DNA of 45,247 bases from an uncultured Oscillospiraceae bacterium (GCA_934466455.1 CAKSLF010000014.1:1-45247); one strand, 5' to 3'; positions 1 through 8,687 are shown, numbered from the stretch's first letter. The notes: a model not told the origin generated them from the sequence alone. Translations and numbers: made by a program.

Positions 1-1308
1 CTCCAAAGACTTGCTCTTACCGACGGAGTAAACACCTACAAGAGCGGAAGCAAGATTTATATTAAAAAGGATGACGGTGCTAAGACGCTGAAAATTATCG
101 CCGAGCCGGAAAATGCCAACACATGGTTGAAATTTAAGTTCGGAGATTTCGCTTCGATGCAGAATATAGTCGACATCGGCGGCGATAATGAATTTGTTTA
201 CTCAAACGGCACCGAAGGCTTCCCCATGGATAAACAGATTACTCTTACGCCTAAAAATGCGGGTAACTTCAGCCTGAATGCAATCTATACGACTTATAAA
301 CCCGAAAGCTACGGCACATGGGAGGTTTATGTGTACGACGAGAGCAGTATAGACGATGTCGTTACTCTCGAAAACGTGCCGCATTACGAAAATCTTGTGC
401 TCAATGTGGGCGATTCTGCGGAGCTTCCCACCGAGCTTCCGAATATGCTTCCCGAGGGCAATCACTGCCGCCTAGAATGGCGCATTGTCAGAACCAGTAT
501 GACCGGAGCGGAGCATATAACCGAGAACGAAAATATTGAGCTTAAAGACGGCAAAATTATTGCAAAGAAAGCCCACGAAGAGGGCAAATACAGCAATCTT
601 GAGCTGATTGCCATCAAGCCAAACGGGGACAAGATATTCTTTTCCGGAGCGGCATTTTCCGTCACCGTAAAAGATGTCAAGGCAATTCCGGTTGAAAATA
701 TTCTTGTAAATCCCACAGAGCTTATGCTCGCACCCGGCGAAAAAGCAAGCCTCACCGCATCCGTGCTTCCCTCCAACGCCACCGGTGCCGACAGCACGAA
801 ATTCGAGTGGGAAAGCAGCAATACCGCTGTTGCGGTCGTTGACGTAAACGGAGCCGTAAGGGCGGTTTCCGACGGCAGTGCCGTCATAACCGTGAGATAT
901 GCCGGAAAGTCCGCCTCCTGCAATGTTACCGTCAGCACGCACAAGCATATTTACTCGGATTGGAGCTACAACGGAGTCTCCCATTGGTATGAGTGCATCG
1001 ACCCCAACTGCCCGAGCATAAACGAAAGCATCAGAGATGTCTCAGAGCATAGCTTTAAGTGGATTATAGACAAAGAAGCCACCAAAAAGGAAACAGGTCT
1101 TAAGCATGAGGAATGTGTCGTTTGCGGATACGTTCGTAACCCGAACACCATTATAAACAGACTTCCTCAGAGCAATACCGATGTAATTCATATTTCTGCA
1201 AATGCGGCTTCAAAGGGCGAAAAGAACCCGAATACAGGCGCACCGGAAATGAGCACCGCAGTGCTCACGCTAACGGCGGCGGTGCTCGTGCTCAAAAAGC
1301 GCAGATAA
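1..1308 (+). CDS. Surface protein, C-terminal part: Ig-like (BIG2) domain and NPNTG sorting signal (5' partial)
   Basis: The frame is open from the left edge, so the start lies outside the window. About 435 codons are visible. An Ig-like group 2 domain lies around bases 690-930, with the typical 'LAPGEKASLTASVLPSNA' strand and a 'WESSNTAVAVVD' segment. It is followed by a Cys/His-rich stretch (HKHIYSDWSYNGVSHWYEC, then two CxxC-like pairs, 940-1130) of a kind often found near the C-termini of Clostridia surface proteins. The end has the layout of a cell-wall sorting signal: NPNTGAP, a hydrophobic segment (TAVLTLTAAVLVL) and the basic tail KKRR. The likely role is an exported wall-anchored protein, possibly adhesive; the N-terminal function cannot be seen. 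A strong terminator follows. NPNTG in place of LPxTG is the unusual point. Confidence 0.8.
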   Translation, partial: LQRLALTDGVNTYKSGSKIYIKKDDGAKTLKIIAEPENANTWLKFKFGDFASMQNIVDIGGDNEFVYSNGTEGFPMDKQITLTPKNAGNFSLNAIYTTYKPESYGTWEVYVYDESSIDDVVTLENVPHYENLVLNVGDSAELPTELPNMLPEGNHCRLEWRIVRTSMTGAEHITENENIELKDGKIIAKKAHEEGKYSNLELIAIKPNGDKIFFSGAAFSVTVKDVKAIPVENILVNPTELMLAPGEKASLTASVLPSNATGADSTKFEWESSNTAVAVVDVNGAVRAVSDGSAVITVRYAGKSASCNVTVSTHKHIYSDWSYNGVSHWYECIDPNCPSINESIRDVSEHSFKWIIDKEATKKETGLKHEECVVCGYVRNPNTIINRLPQSNTDVIHISANAASKGEKNPNTGAPEMSTAVLTLTAAVLVLKKRR

Positions 1309-1354
1309 TAAAATAAACGACATTCCTATTTTTTCTGTTTATTGTAATCAGCCG

Positions 1355-1390
1355 AAATCCCCTTCGCACGGTCAGCGCGAAGGGGATTTT
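1355..1390 (+). terminator. Rho-independent terminator after the surface protein gene
   Basis: Perfect 13-bp stem AAATCCCCTTCGC (1355-1367) / GCGAAGGGGATTT (1377-1389) with a 9-nt loop, ending in TTTT. It separates the surface protein gene from uvrBA. Confidence 0.85.
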
Positions 1391-1426
1391 GCTATATAAA
1401 TTCATAATTTGGGCAGACTATGGGTG

Positions 1427-1455
1427 TTGACACGCAGCGCAGAATGTGGTAGAAT
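1427..1455 (+). promoter_or_regulatory. SigA-type promoter of uvrBA
   Basis: TTGACA (1427-1432), a 17-bp spacer, and TAGAAT (1450-1455) preceded by TGG (TGn, extended -10). It overlaps an upstream in-frame GTG at 1446, which argues against that GTG as the uvrB start. Confidence 0.85.
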
Positions 1456-1469
1456 GGAGTTTACGAAAA

Positions 1470-1483
1470 AGAACAAATGTTTA
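1470..1483 (+). promoter_or_regulatory. LexA/DinR-type SOS box upstream of uvrB
   Basis: GAACAAATGTTT at 1471-1482 matches the Firmicutes LexA box core (GAAC-N4-GTTY, known consensus CGAACRNRYGTTYC) except at its two outermost bases. It lies just downstream of the -10, about where transcription should start, so bound LexA would block the uvrBA promoter. DNA-damage induction is inferred from this. Confidence 0.72.
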
Positions 1484-1505
1484 CAAAAAACAAGGAGGCG
1501 GCACA

Positions 1506-3521
1506 TTGGATTTTAAGCTTGTTTCTCCCTTTAAGCCAACCGGCGACCAGCCGCAGGCAATAGAAAAGCTTGTTGAGGGAATAGAGCGGGGAGATAGGGA
1601 ACAAACGCTGCTTGGAATTACAGGCTCTGGAAAAACCTTTACTATGGCAAGCGTTATCGAAAAAATAAACCGCCCGACCATAGTGCTTTCTCACAACAAG
1701 ACTTTGGCGGCGCAGCTTTGCAGCGAGTTTAAGGAGTTTTTTCCGGAAAACCGTGTGGAATACTTCGTTTCATACTATGACTATTACCAACCGGAGGCAT
1801 ACATTGCTTCAACGGATACCTATATAGAAAAAACATCGGATATAAACGACGAAATCGAAAAGCTCCGTCATTCGGCGACTGCCGCTCTTTCGGAGCGGCG
1901 TGATGTAATAATCGTGGCCTCCGTTTCCTGTATATATTCTCTTGGCGACCCGATAGATTACCGCACTATGGTAATTTCTCTTCGTCCGGGAATGAAAAAG
2001 GATAGGGACGAAATAGTAAAGCAGCTTGTAAATATGCAGTACGAGCGCAATGATATGGCTGTTGCACGCAACAAGTTCCGTGTGCGGGGGGATGTAATCG
2101 AAATCTGCCCTGCATATTCCGATGAAACCCTTATCAGAATCGAGCTTTTCGGCGATGAGGTAGACAGAATAAGCGAAATAAATATCGTTACCGGAGAAGT
2201 AAAAAATGTGTTGAACCACATTGCAATATACCCCGCTTCGCACTATATCGTTCCGAAAGAAAAAATGGAAAAGGCGATAGTGCAGATTGAAAAAGAATGT
2301 GACGAGCGGGAAAAATATTTTAAGGACAACGGCAAATTCATCGAAGCGCAGCGCATTTCCGAGCGCACCCGCTACGATGTGGAAATGATGAACGAGGTGG
2401 GCTTTTGCAAGGGCATAGAGAACTATTCCCGCATACTTTCGGGAAGGGAGCCCGGCTCCTGCCCGACCACACTTTTGGACTATTTCCCGGATGATTTTGT
2501 GATGTTCATAGACGAGAGCCATGTCACTCTGCCGCAGGTTAGGGCAATGTCCGGCGGCGACCGCTCAAGAAAAGAAAATCTTATCAATTACGGCTTCCGC
2601 CTTCCGTCGGCAATAGACAACAGACCGCTTACATTTGATGAATTCCAAAGCAAGCTGAATCAGGTGGTGTATGTAAGCGCAACTCCGGGCGAATTTGAAC
2701 GCAGCCGCAGCACCCAGCTTGTTGAACAGGTAATTCGCCCAACGGGGCTTCTTGACCCGGAGATAAGCGTTCGCCCGGTGGAGGGGCAAATCGAAGATTT
2801 GCTTTCGGAAATCAATATGCGAATCGAAAAGGGCGAACGCACTCTTATAACAACCCTAACAAAGAAAATGGCGGAAAATCTTACGGAATACCTTGTAGGA
2901 ATGGGAATAAAGGTGCGGTATATGCACCACGATATAGATACCATAGAGCGCATGGAGATAATCCGGGATTTGCGCCTCGGAGAGTTTGATGTTCTCTGCG
3001 GAATAAACCTTTTGCGGGAAGGTCTTGACATCCCGGAGGTAAGCCTTGTGGCAATTCTCGACGCAGACAAAGAGGGCTTTTTACGCAGCGAAACTTCACT
3101 TATCCAAACCATAGGAAGAGCCGCAAGAAACGCCGAGGGCAAGGTCATTATGTATGCGGATACCGTTACGGACAGCATGGAGCACGCAATTCGTGAAACG
3201 GAACGCCGCAGAAAAATTCAGGACGGATACAATAAAGAACACGGCATCGTTCCAAAGACGATTAAAAAAGATGTTCGTGACATTATCGAGATTTCAAGCC
3301 ATAAGGGCGACGATAAAAACGGAAAACGAATGAGTTACCGTGAAACGGAAGAAGAAATAAAGAGGCTTACCGCAGAGATGAAGGCGGCTTCAAAGATACT
3401 TGAATTTGAGCACGCAGCCTATTTGAGGGACAGAATAAAAAAACTGCGTGAGCAAATGGAGGATGTGCAATATGAATCAAAATTCCATAGTCATAAAAGG
3501 CGCAAGGGAACACAATCTTAA
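1506..3521 (+). CDS. uvrB: UvrABC system protein B
   Basis: UvrB is the damage-verifying helicase-like subunit of nucleotide excision repair, loaded by UvrA and recruiting UvrC. The 671-residue product has Walker A GITGSGKT near residue 40, the beta-hairpin region YYDYYQPEAY, the DEAD-type box FIDESH, helicase motifs VYVSATPGEFE and QTIGRAARN, and a C-terminal UVR motif (about residues 620-655) that contacts UvrC. TTG at 1506 is chosen as start because AAGGAGG (1492-1498) stands 7 nt upstream and the family N-terminus (DFKLVSPFKPTGDQPQAI) begins there. Longer in-frame starts would lie over the promoter and SOS box. uvrA begins inside the last 50 bases of uvrB, so the two are translationally coupled. 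Length is normal for the family. Confidence 0.97.
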   Translation: MDFKLVSPFKPTGDQPQAIEKLVEGIERGDREQTLLGITGSGKTFTMASVIEKINRPTIVLSHNKTLAAQLCSEFKEFFPENRVEYFVSYYDYYQPEAYIASTDTYIEKTSDINDEIEKLRHSATAALSERRDVIIVASVSCIYSLGDPIDYRTMVISLRPGMKKDRDEIVKQLVNMQYERNDMAVARNKFRVRGDVIEICPAYSDETLIRIELFGDEVDRISEINIVTGEVKNVLNHIAIYPASHYIVPKEKMEKAIVQIEKECDEREKYFKDNGKFIEAQRISERTRYDVEMMNEVGFCKGIENYSRILSGREPGSCPTTLLDYFPDDFVMFIDESHVTLPQVRAMSGGDRSRKENLINYGFRLPSAIDNRPLTFDEFQSKLNQVVYVSATPGEFERSRSTQLVEQVIRPTGLLDPEISVRPVEGQIEDLLSEINMRIEKGERTLITTLTKKMAENLTEYLVGMGIKVRYMHHDIDTIERMEIIRDLRLGEFDVLCGINLLREGLDIPEVSLVAILDADKEGFLRSETSLIQTIGRAARNAEGKVIMYADTVTDSMEHAIRETERRRKIQDGYNKEHGIVPKTIKKDVRDIIEISSHKGDDKNGKRMSYRETEEEIKRLTAEMKAASKILEFEHAAYLRDRIKKLREQMEDVQYESKFHSHKRRKGTQS

Positions 3522-6303
3522 AAATATCGACCTTGAAATACCAAGGGATAAGCTTGTTGTGCTAACCGGGCTTTCGGGCTCCGGAAAAAGCTCTCTTGCC
3601 TTTGATACGATTTTTGCGGACGGTCAGCGGAGGTATATGGAGAGTCTTTCCTCTTACGCACGCCAGTTTCTCGGGATGATGGAAAAGCCCGATGTTGATT
3701 CTATCGACGGACTTTCTCCGGCAATATCCATTGACCAAAAAAATACAAGCAAAAACCCACGCTCGACCGTAGGCACGGTTACAGAAATTTACGATTATTT
3801 GCGTCTGCTTTATGCACGCATAGGCGTGCCGCACTGCCCTGTTTGCGGAAGAGAGATAAAGCAGCAGACCGTTGACCAAATTGTCGATAAAATTATGGAA
3901 TTGCCGGAGGGAACAAAAATCCAGCTTCTTGCGCCGGTTATACGGGGAAGAAAGGGCGAGCACATAAAAGAACTGGATTCCGCAAGGCGCAGCGGCTTTG
4001 TGCGGGCAAGAATCGACGGAAGCATATACGACCTTTCCGAAGATATTCTCCTCGACAAAAACAAAAAGCATACGATAGAGATAGTTGTTGACAGGCTTGT
4101 TATAAGACCGGACATAACCTCCCGCCTTACGGATTCGCTTGAAACCGTCATGGCGCAAAGCGGTGGTCTTGCCGTGGTCAATGTTATAGACGGCGAGGAC
4201 ATGATGTTTTCGCAGAACTATGCCTGCCCGGAGCACGGTATTTCCATAGAAGAGCTTACGCCGAGAATGTTCTCCTTCAACAACCCTTTCGGTGCCTGTG
4301 AAAAATGCACCGGGCTTGGCGTCTTTATGCGTATTGACCCAAACCTTGTTGTTCCGAATAAAAATCTTTCGATAAGAGAGGGCGCAATCCATGCCGGAGG
4401 ATGGTATTATTACGAGGGCGGAATAGCAAGAAACTATTATGACGCTCTTTCAAAAGAATACGGCTTTTCTCTTGATGTGCCGTTTAAGGATTTGCCGAAA
4501 GAGGCTGTTGATGTGCTTCTCTACGGAACAAAGGGCAAAAAAATCCAGGTCCTTCGTGAAAGCAACAGTATGCACGGCTATTTCACAACGGAGTTTGAGG
4601 GAATTATAAATAACCTTGAACGACGCTTTAGGGAAACAAACAGCGAATGGATGAAAGAAGAAATAGCCCAGCAAATGCGGGCGGTGGATTGTCCGGAATG
4701 CCACGGCGAAAGGCTAAAAAAAATCTCCCTTGGGGTGACGGTCGCAGGAAAAAACATAAGCGAATTTTCAAGGATGTCGGTAAAGCAGGCATTGGATTTT
4801 GTGGATAGTATGCAGCTTTCCGAGAGGGAAAAGATGATTTCCCGCCTTATTATGAAAGAGGTGCGGGCACGCCTTGGCTTTTTGAAGAATGTGGGATTGG
4901 AATATCTGACATTATCAAGAGGAGCTTCGACTCTCTCCGGCGGCGAAGCCCAGCGTATACGCCTTGCAACGCAGATAGGCTCCTCGCTGATGGGAGTGCT
5001 GTATATCCTTGATGAGCCGAGCATAGGTCTTCATCAAAGGGATAACGAAAAGCTTATTGATACGCTGAAGCATTTGCGCGACCTTGGAAATACGGTGATC
5101 GTAGTCGAGCATGATACAGATACTATGCTTGCCGCCGACCATATAGTGGATATAGGTCCGGGAGCAGGTGTCCATGGCGGAAATGTTGTCTGCTCCGGCA
5201 CTGTACAGGACATTATGAACTGTCCGGAATCTATTACGGGCGCATACCTTTCCGGAAGAAAGAAAATTGAAATCCCCGAGCACCGCCGCCAGGGAAACGG
5301 CAAAAAAATAATCGTAAAAGGGGCTGCGGAAAACAATCTGCGCAAAATTGATGTGGAATTTCCTCTCGGAACTTTCTGCGTGGTAACGGGTGTTTCCGGT
5401 TCCGGAAAAAGCTCTCTTGTCAATGAGATTTTATATAAGACTCTTGCAAGAGATCTTAACGGTGCAAAGGCAATTCCGGGAAAATGCGACGGAGTTGAGG
5501 GTGAAGAAAATCTTGATAAGGTGATTTGTATTGACCAGTCGCCCATCGGGCGCACTCCCCGTTCCAACCCTGCAACCTATACCGGAGTTTTTACCGATAT
5601 ACGCAACCTTTTTGCGGAAACGGCGGAATCAAAAGCCAGGGGCTATAATTCCGGGCGGTATTCCTTTAATGTAAAAGGCGGCAGATGCGAGGCTTGTGAA
5701 GGCGGCGGAATAATCGAGATAGAAATGCACTTTTTGCCTAATATTTTTGTTCCGTGCGAGGTTTGTAAGGGCAAACGCTATAACAGAGAAACCCTTGAGG
5801 TGCATTATAAAGATAAAAACATAAGCGATGTTCTTAATATGACTGTGGAGGAGGCTGTGACTTTTTTTGAAAATGTGCCGAAGATTCGCAGAAAAATTGA
5901 AGTGCTCCAGGAGGTTGGGCTTGGTTATGTGACCTTAGGGCAATCTGCAACAACTCTTTCCGGCGGCGAGGCGCAGAGGGTAAAGCTTGCAACGGAGCTT
6001 TCAAAAAGACCCACAGGAAAGACGGTTTATATCCTCGACGAGCCGACAACGGGGCTTCATACCGCCGATGTTCATAGGCTTATTGATGTTTTGCAAAAGC
6101 TTGTTGACGGCGGAAATACCGTAATACTAATCGAGCATAACCTTGATGTGATCAAGGTTGCGGATTACCTTATCGACCTTGGACCGGAGGGCGGCGACGG
6201 CGGCGGAACAATCGTTGCCGCAGGTGCTCCGGAAAAAATTGCCGCCTGCAAAAAATCATATACCGGTCAGTTCCTTAAACCGATTCTTGAACAAAAAAAG
6301 TGA
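3472..6303 (+). CDS. uvrA: UvrABC system protein A (ABC-type excinuclease ATPase)
   Basis: UvrA is the dimeric damage-sensing ATPase of nucleotide excision repair and loads UvrB on DNA. The 943-residue product has two ABC ATPase modules: Walker A GLSGSGKSS near the N-terminus and GVSGSGKSS in the second half, two signature motifs (LSGGEAQR), and two Walker B/D-loop stretches (YILDEPS and YILDEPTTGLH). Zinc modules are visible: CPVCG, a CPEH...CEKC pair in which the second ligand is His rather than Cys, CPEC, and the C-terminal CEACEGGG...CEVCKGK finger. ATG 3472 is preceded by GGAGG (3458-3462). The gene overlaps uvrB by 50 bp and shares its SOS-type promoter. A strong terminator follows. Confidence 0.97.
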   Translation: MNQNSIVIKGAREHNLKNIDLEIPRDKLVVLTGLSGSGKSSLAFDTIFADGQRRYMESLSSYARQFLGMMEKPDVDSIDGLSPAISIDQKNTSKNPRSTVGTVTEIYDYLRLLYARIGVPHCPVCGREIKQQTVDQIVDKIMELPEGTKIQLLAPVIRGRKGEHIKELDSARRSGFVRARIDGSIYDLSEDILLDKNKKHTIEIVVDRLVIRPDITSRLTDSLETVMAQSGGLAVVNVIDGEDMMFSQNYACPEHGISIEELTPRMFSFNNPFGACEKCTGLGVFMRIDPNLVVPNKNLSIREGAIHAGGWYYYEGGIARNYYDALSKEYGFSLDVPFKDLPKEAVDVLLYGTKGKKIQVLRESNSMHGYFTTEFEGIINNLERRFRETNSEWMKEEIAQQMRAVDCPECHGERLKKISLGVTVAGKNISEFSRMSVKQALDFVDSMQLSEREKMISRLIMKEVRARLGFLKNVGLEYLTLSRGASTLSGGEAQRIRLATQIGSSLMGVLYILDEPSIGLHQRDNEKLIDTLKHLRDLGNTVIVVEHDTDTMLAADHIVDIGPGAGVHGGNVVCSGTVQDIMNCPESITGAYLSGRKKIEIPEHRRQGNGKKIIVKGAAENNLRKIDVEFPLGTFCVVTGVSGSGKSSLVNEILYKTLARDLNGAKAIPGKCDGVEGEENLDKVICIDQSPIGRTPRSNPATYTGVFTDIRNLFAETAESKARGYNSGRYSFNVKGGRCEACEGGGIIEIEMHFLPNIFVPCEVCKGKRYNRETLEVHYKDKNISDVLNMTVEEAVTFFENVPKIRRKIEVLQEVGLGYVTLGQSATTLSGGEAQRVKLATELSKRPTGKTVYILDEPTTGLHTADVHRLIDVLQKLVDGGNTVILIEHNLDVIKVADYLIDLGPEGGDGGGTIVAAGAPEKIAACKKSYTGQFLKPILEQKK

Positions 6304-6310
6304 TTTTACG

Positions 6311-6352
6311 GAGCAAAAAAGCAAAAAAATGCTTTTTTGCTCTGTTTTTTTT
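6311..6352 (+). terminator. Terminator of uvrBA
   Basis: Perfect 12-bp stem GAGCAAAAAAGC (6311-6322) / GCTTTTTTGCTC (6331-6342), followed by TG and a T8 run. Confidence 0.85.
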
Positions 6353-6436
6353 CAAAATATTTCTTCGAAAGGCTGTAAAAACAGAAAAAAATATGTTATG
6401 ATAAAATACAAATATGTATAAAGGAGAGAGCTCCAT

Positions 6437-7186
6437 ATGTCCGAACAAATAATTTTCAAAAGTCAGGCTTTCGGAGGCTTTAATAAAGAAGAAGTCCTTA
6501 AATATATAGATTCTATCAATGCAAAACATACCGAGGAGCAGGAACAGGCGTCCTCGGAGATAAGCGATCTTTCCTCTCAGGTTACGGACCTTAAAATAAA
6601 AACCGAAGAGGGCGAAAAAAGCTTTAACGAGCTTATGAACGCATACAACGAAATGCGGGAGCATTATATGATGCTCAAAACAAGAAATGATAATCTGGAA
6701 AGTGAGAATGCAAAGCTTAAAACCCGCTGCGAAATTGCCGAAAAGGAGCTTTGCATTGAAAAGGAGCTTAATAAACAGCTTGAGGATAAGCTTGAGCAGG
6801 AACGGCAAAAGACCGATGAGCATGCGGCAGAAGACAAACGCATTGCTGCAGCCGTTGCGGAAATGGGCGATTCTGCAAGAGTTATGCTGAGCGGGGCAAA
6901 AAACAATGCTCAAAGTATGATAAAAGGTGCTCAGGCTTCTGCCGAAAGCATAAATACAGAAATTGACGGACTTTGCTCGGAACTTGAAAAGACAAAAGCC
7001 TTTATGCAGGATTCGCTTGCCGTGCTCACTCAAAGGATTGAATACATTTGCAGAACTGCGGAGGCAGCAAAGATTTCTTCCGACGGAAAAAACGAAAAGT
7101 GCGATGAGCTGCAGGCGGAATATGAAAAAATGCTTGCAGAAACCGACAGCAAGGTACAAACCTTCAAAAACCGCTTTTTTCAATGA
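6437..7186 (+). CDS. DivIVA-like coiled-coil protein, apparently truncated by a frameshift
   Basis: The start FKSQAFGGFNKEEVLKYIDSI has the DivIVA-type pattern (FGGFNKxDVxxYI) of proteins that sit on curved membrane at the septum or poles. It is followed by a long Glu/Lys-rich coiled coil (about residues 30-140) and a second helical region (160-245). ATG 6437 follows AAGGAGAG. The frame ends at TGA 7184-7186, just after a T6 run (7175-7180). The +1 frame continues without a stop to 7373 and encodes a Pro/basic linker and a basic, amphipathic-looking tail. The intact protein would then have about 311 residues. This is either a frameshift mutation, a sequencing or assembly indel in the T6 run, or a natural 249-residue end. 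Exact family unsure. Confidence 0.75.
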   Translation: MSEQIIFKSQAFGGFNKEEVLKYIDSINAKHTEEQEQASSEISDLSSQVTDLKIKTEEGEKSFNELMNAYNEMREHYMMLKTRNDNLESENAKLKTRCEIAEKELCIEKELNKQLEDKLEQERQKTDEHAAEDKRIAAAVAEMGDSARVMLSGAKNNAQSMIKGAQASAESINTEIDGLCSELEKTKAFMQDSLAVLTQRIEYICRTAEAAKISSDGKNEKCDELQAEYEKMLAETDSKVQTFKNRFFQ

Positions 7187-7373
7187 GCCGCCGCAGCCCG
7201 TGACGAAGGTCGAGATCGCAGCGGACTGCATAAAAGGCGGAGAGCAAAACCGGGCTTTTCAAAAACCGCAGCAAATTGTGCCGAGGAAACCGTCAAAAAT
7301 CGTTCTTAAAAAGAAACGAAGCTTTGCGCAGGAAATAAAAAGCCTTATAAAAGCGATTATAGGAAAACTGTAA
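7187..7373 (+). other. Out-of-frame C-terminal tail of the DivIVA-like protein
   Basis: Read in the +1 frame from the T6 run at 7175-7180, this stretch is open to a TAA at 7371-7373. It encodes a Pro-rich, strongly basic segment (IVPRKPSKIVLKKKRSFAQ) ending in EIKSLIKAIIGKL, which looks like an amphipathic membrane-binding helix. There is no good ribosome binding site for an independent start; the only nearby start codon is a GTG at 7200. Removing one T from the run would join it to the upstream gene. Best read as the lost tail of that gene. Confidence 0.55.
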
Positions 7374-7378
7374 AACAA

Positions 7379-7409
7379 CGCCGAATGAAATATTTCGGCG
7401 GCTGTTTTT
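7379..7409 (+). terminator. Terminator after the DivIVA-like gene
   Basis: CGCCGAA (7379-7385) / TTCGGCG (7394-7400) stem, followed by GCTGTTTTT. It lies directly after the out-of-frame tail, which supports that tail belonging to the same transcript. Confidence 0.6.
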
Positions 7410-7424
7410 AGGAAGGAAAATACC

Positions 7425-7529
7425 TTGAAATTCAGTATAAGACCAATACGGCTTGAGGATGCGGCGGCAATAAGCTGCGGGCAATATAAAGACGAATTGA
7501 TTATGGCAAGAATCAAAGATTTTGGTTAA
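7425..7529 (+). pseudogene. 34-codon remnant, GNAT acetyltransferase-like N-terminus
   Basis: TTG 7425 follows GGAAGG and opens a 34-residue frame beginning MKFSIRPIRLEDAAAIS. This is the usual opening of GNAT N-acetyltransferases (IRPxRxEDAxxI). After that the similarity stops and the frame ends at TAA 7527-7529, before any acetyl-CoA binding motif could occur. It looks like an internally deleted acetyltransferase whose two ends remain, or possibly a short leader peptide: its stop lies next to the ribosome binding site (AAGGAGA) of the methyltransferase gene at 7539. Confidence 0.45.
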
Positions 7530-7538
7530 GGAGAAAAT

Positions 7539-8663
7539 ATGGATAAGTTAAAAATATCCTGCCCGTGTTTGTTTGGATTGGAAAGCGTGCTTTCCGGCGA
7601 AATGAAACGCATGGGTGCAGAAAATATAACCGCAGAAGACGGTCGGGTTACATTTGAGGGAAGCTTTGAAGATGCTGCAAGGGCAAATCTCCGTTTGCGC
7701 ACGGCGGAAAGGGTGCAGATAATTGTTGCGGAGTTTACCGCAAGAACTTATGAAGAGCTTTTTCAAGGAACTCTTGCTGCGCCGTGGGAAGAATTTATCG
7801 GGCGCAGGGACGCTTTCCCGGTTAAGGGAAGAACGGTGAAAAGCCAGCTTTACAGTATGTCCGATTGTCAGTCCATAATTAAAAAAGCTGTGGCAAAGAG
7901 ACTTGAGAGCGTATATCACCAAAGCTGGTTTGAGGAAACAGGCTCCACAATACAAATTCAGTTTATGCTTTTGCGGGATAGGGTAATGCTGCTGCTCGAT
8001 ACCTCGGGAATAGGGCTTCATAAGAGAGGCTACCGCCGCAATTCTGTTGAAGCTCCGATAAAAGAAACCATTGCCGCAGGAATTGCCGACCTTGCGCATG
8101 TTTACCCGGACAGCGTTGTATGCGACCCTATGTGCGGAAGCGGCACACTTATGATAGAATCCGCATTAAAGGCAATGAACATCGCTCCGGGTATAAACCG
8201 CCATTTTGCGGCGGAGCAATGGGGCTGCTTTCCGGCGGAGGCTTGGCAGCGGCAGCGCAGTGCCTGCCTTGATGAAATAAACAGGGAAGCACCTTTTGAA
8301 GCGTTCGGCTCGGATATCGACCCGGAGGCGGTGCGCCTTACTATTGAGAATGCCGCAAACGCCGGGGTTGCAAACCGTATTCATGTGGAACAGCGTGATA
8401 TGAGAAAATTTGAATTTCCGGAGGCGCAGCGCAGGCTGATTATGCTTTGCAACCCGCCGTACGGCGAGCGCATATTGGATATAAAAGAGGCAGAAGAGCT
8501 TTATCGTGCGCTTGGCAGGCTCTGCGAGCCTGCGGAGGGCAGAAGCTTTAATATAATTTCTCCCCATGATGAGTTTGAATCGCTTTTCGGGAGAAAAGCC
8601 GACCGCCGCCGCAAGCTGTATAACGGTATGATAAAGTGTCAGCTTTATATGTATTTCAAATGA
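7539..8663 (+). CDS. THUMP-domain class I RNA methyltransferase (RlmL N-terminal/YpsC-like)
   Basis: This 374-residue protein has the layout of the COG0116 family of rRNA guanine-N2 methyltransferases. An N-terminal ferredoxin-like/THUMP region (about 1-160) is followed by a Rossmann SAM-binding domain. The SAM loop is VCDPMCGSGTLMIE (about 192-205), an acidic residue follows in FGSDIDPEA, and the catalytic motif is NPPYGER (about 308-314), typical of N2-guanine or N6-adenine methyltransferases. The substrate is most likely 23S rRNA, by analogy with B. subtilis YpsC and the N-terminal half of E. coli RlmL. ATG 7539 follows AAGGAGA. The exact target nucleotide cannot be read from the sequence. 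Confidence 0.9.
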   Translation: MDKLKISCPCLFGLESVLSGEMKRMGAENITAEDGRVTFEGSFEDAARANLRLRTAERVQIIVAEFTARTYEELFQGTLAAPWEEFIGRRDAFPVKGRTVKSQLYSMSDCQSIIKKAVAKRLESVYHQSWFEETGSTIQIQFMLLRDRVMLLLDTSGIGLHKRGYRRNSVEAPIKETIAAGIADLAHVYPDSVVCDPMCGSGTLMIESALKAMNIAPGINRHFAAEQWGCFPAEAWQRQRSACLDEINREAPFEAFGSDIDPEAVRLTIENAANAGVANRIHVEQRDMRKFEFPEAQRRLIMLCNPPYGERILDIKEAEELYRALGRLCEPAEGRSFNIISPHDEFESLFGRKADRRRKLYNGMIKCQLYMYFK

Positions 8664-8678
8664 GCACGCCGTGCTCAA
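8661..8678. repeat. Inverted pair of the CGTGCTCAA word
   Basis: GAGCAC (8662-8667), GCC, GTGCTC (8671-8676) forms a perfect 6-bp inverted repeat directly over and after the TGA stop of the methyltransferase gene (8661-8663). The right half is a full CGTGCTCAA copy (8670-8678). There is no T run, so it is not a terminator by itself. Confidence 0.6.
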
Positions 8679-8687
8679 TTATAAATA

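Noticed and set aside
1446..1505. Earlier GTG start of uvrB at 1446
   Set aside because: It overlaps the -10 box and SOS operator; the TTG at 1506 has the ribosome binding site.
7170..7190. Programmed ribosomal frameshift in the DivIVA-like gene
   Set aside because: The needed shift is +1, not the common -1; no downstream stimulatory pseudoknot or internal ribosome binding site was evident. A mutation or read error is simpler.
6275..7231. 318-codon open frame antisense to the DivIVA-like gene
   Set aside because: Runs through the uvrA terminator and has antisense-type Phe/Leu/Cys composition.
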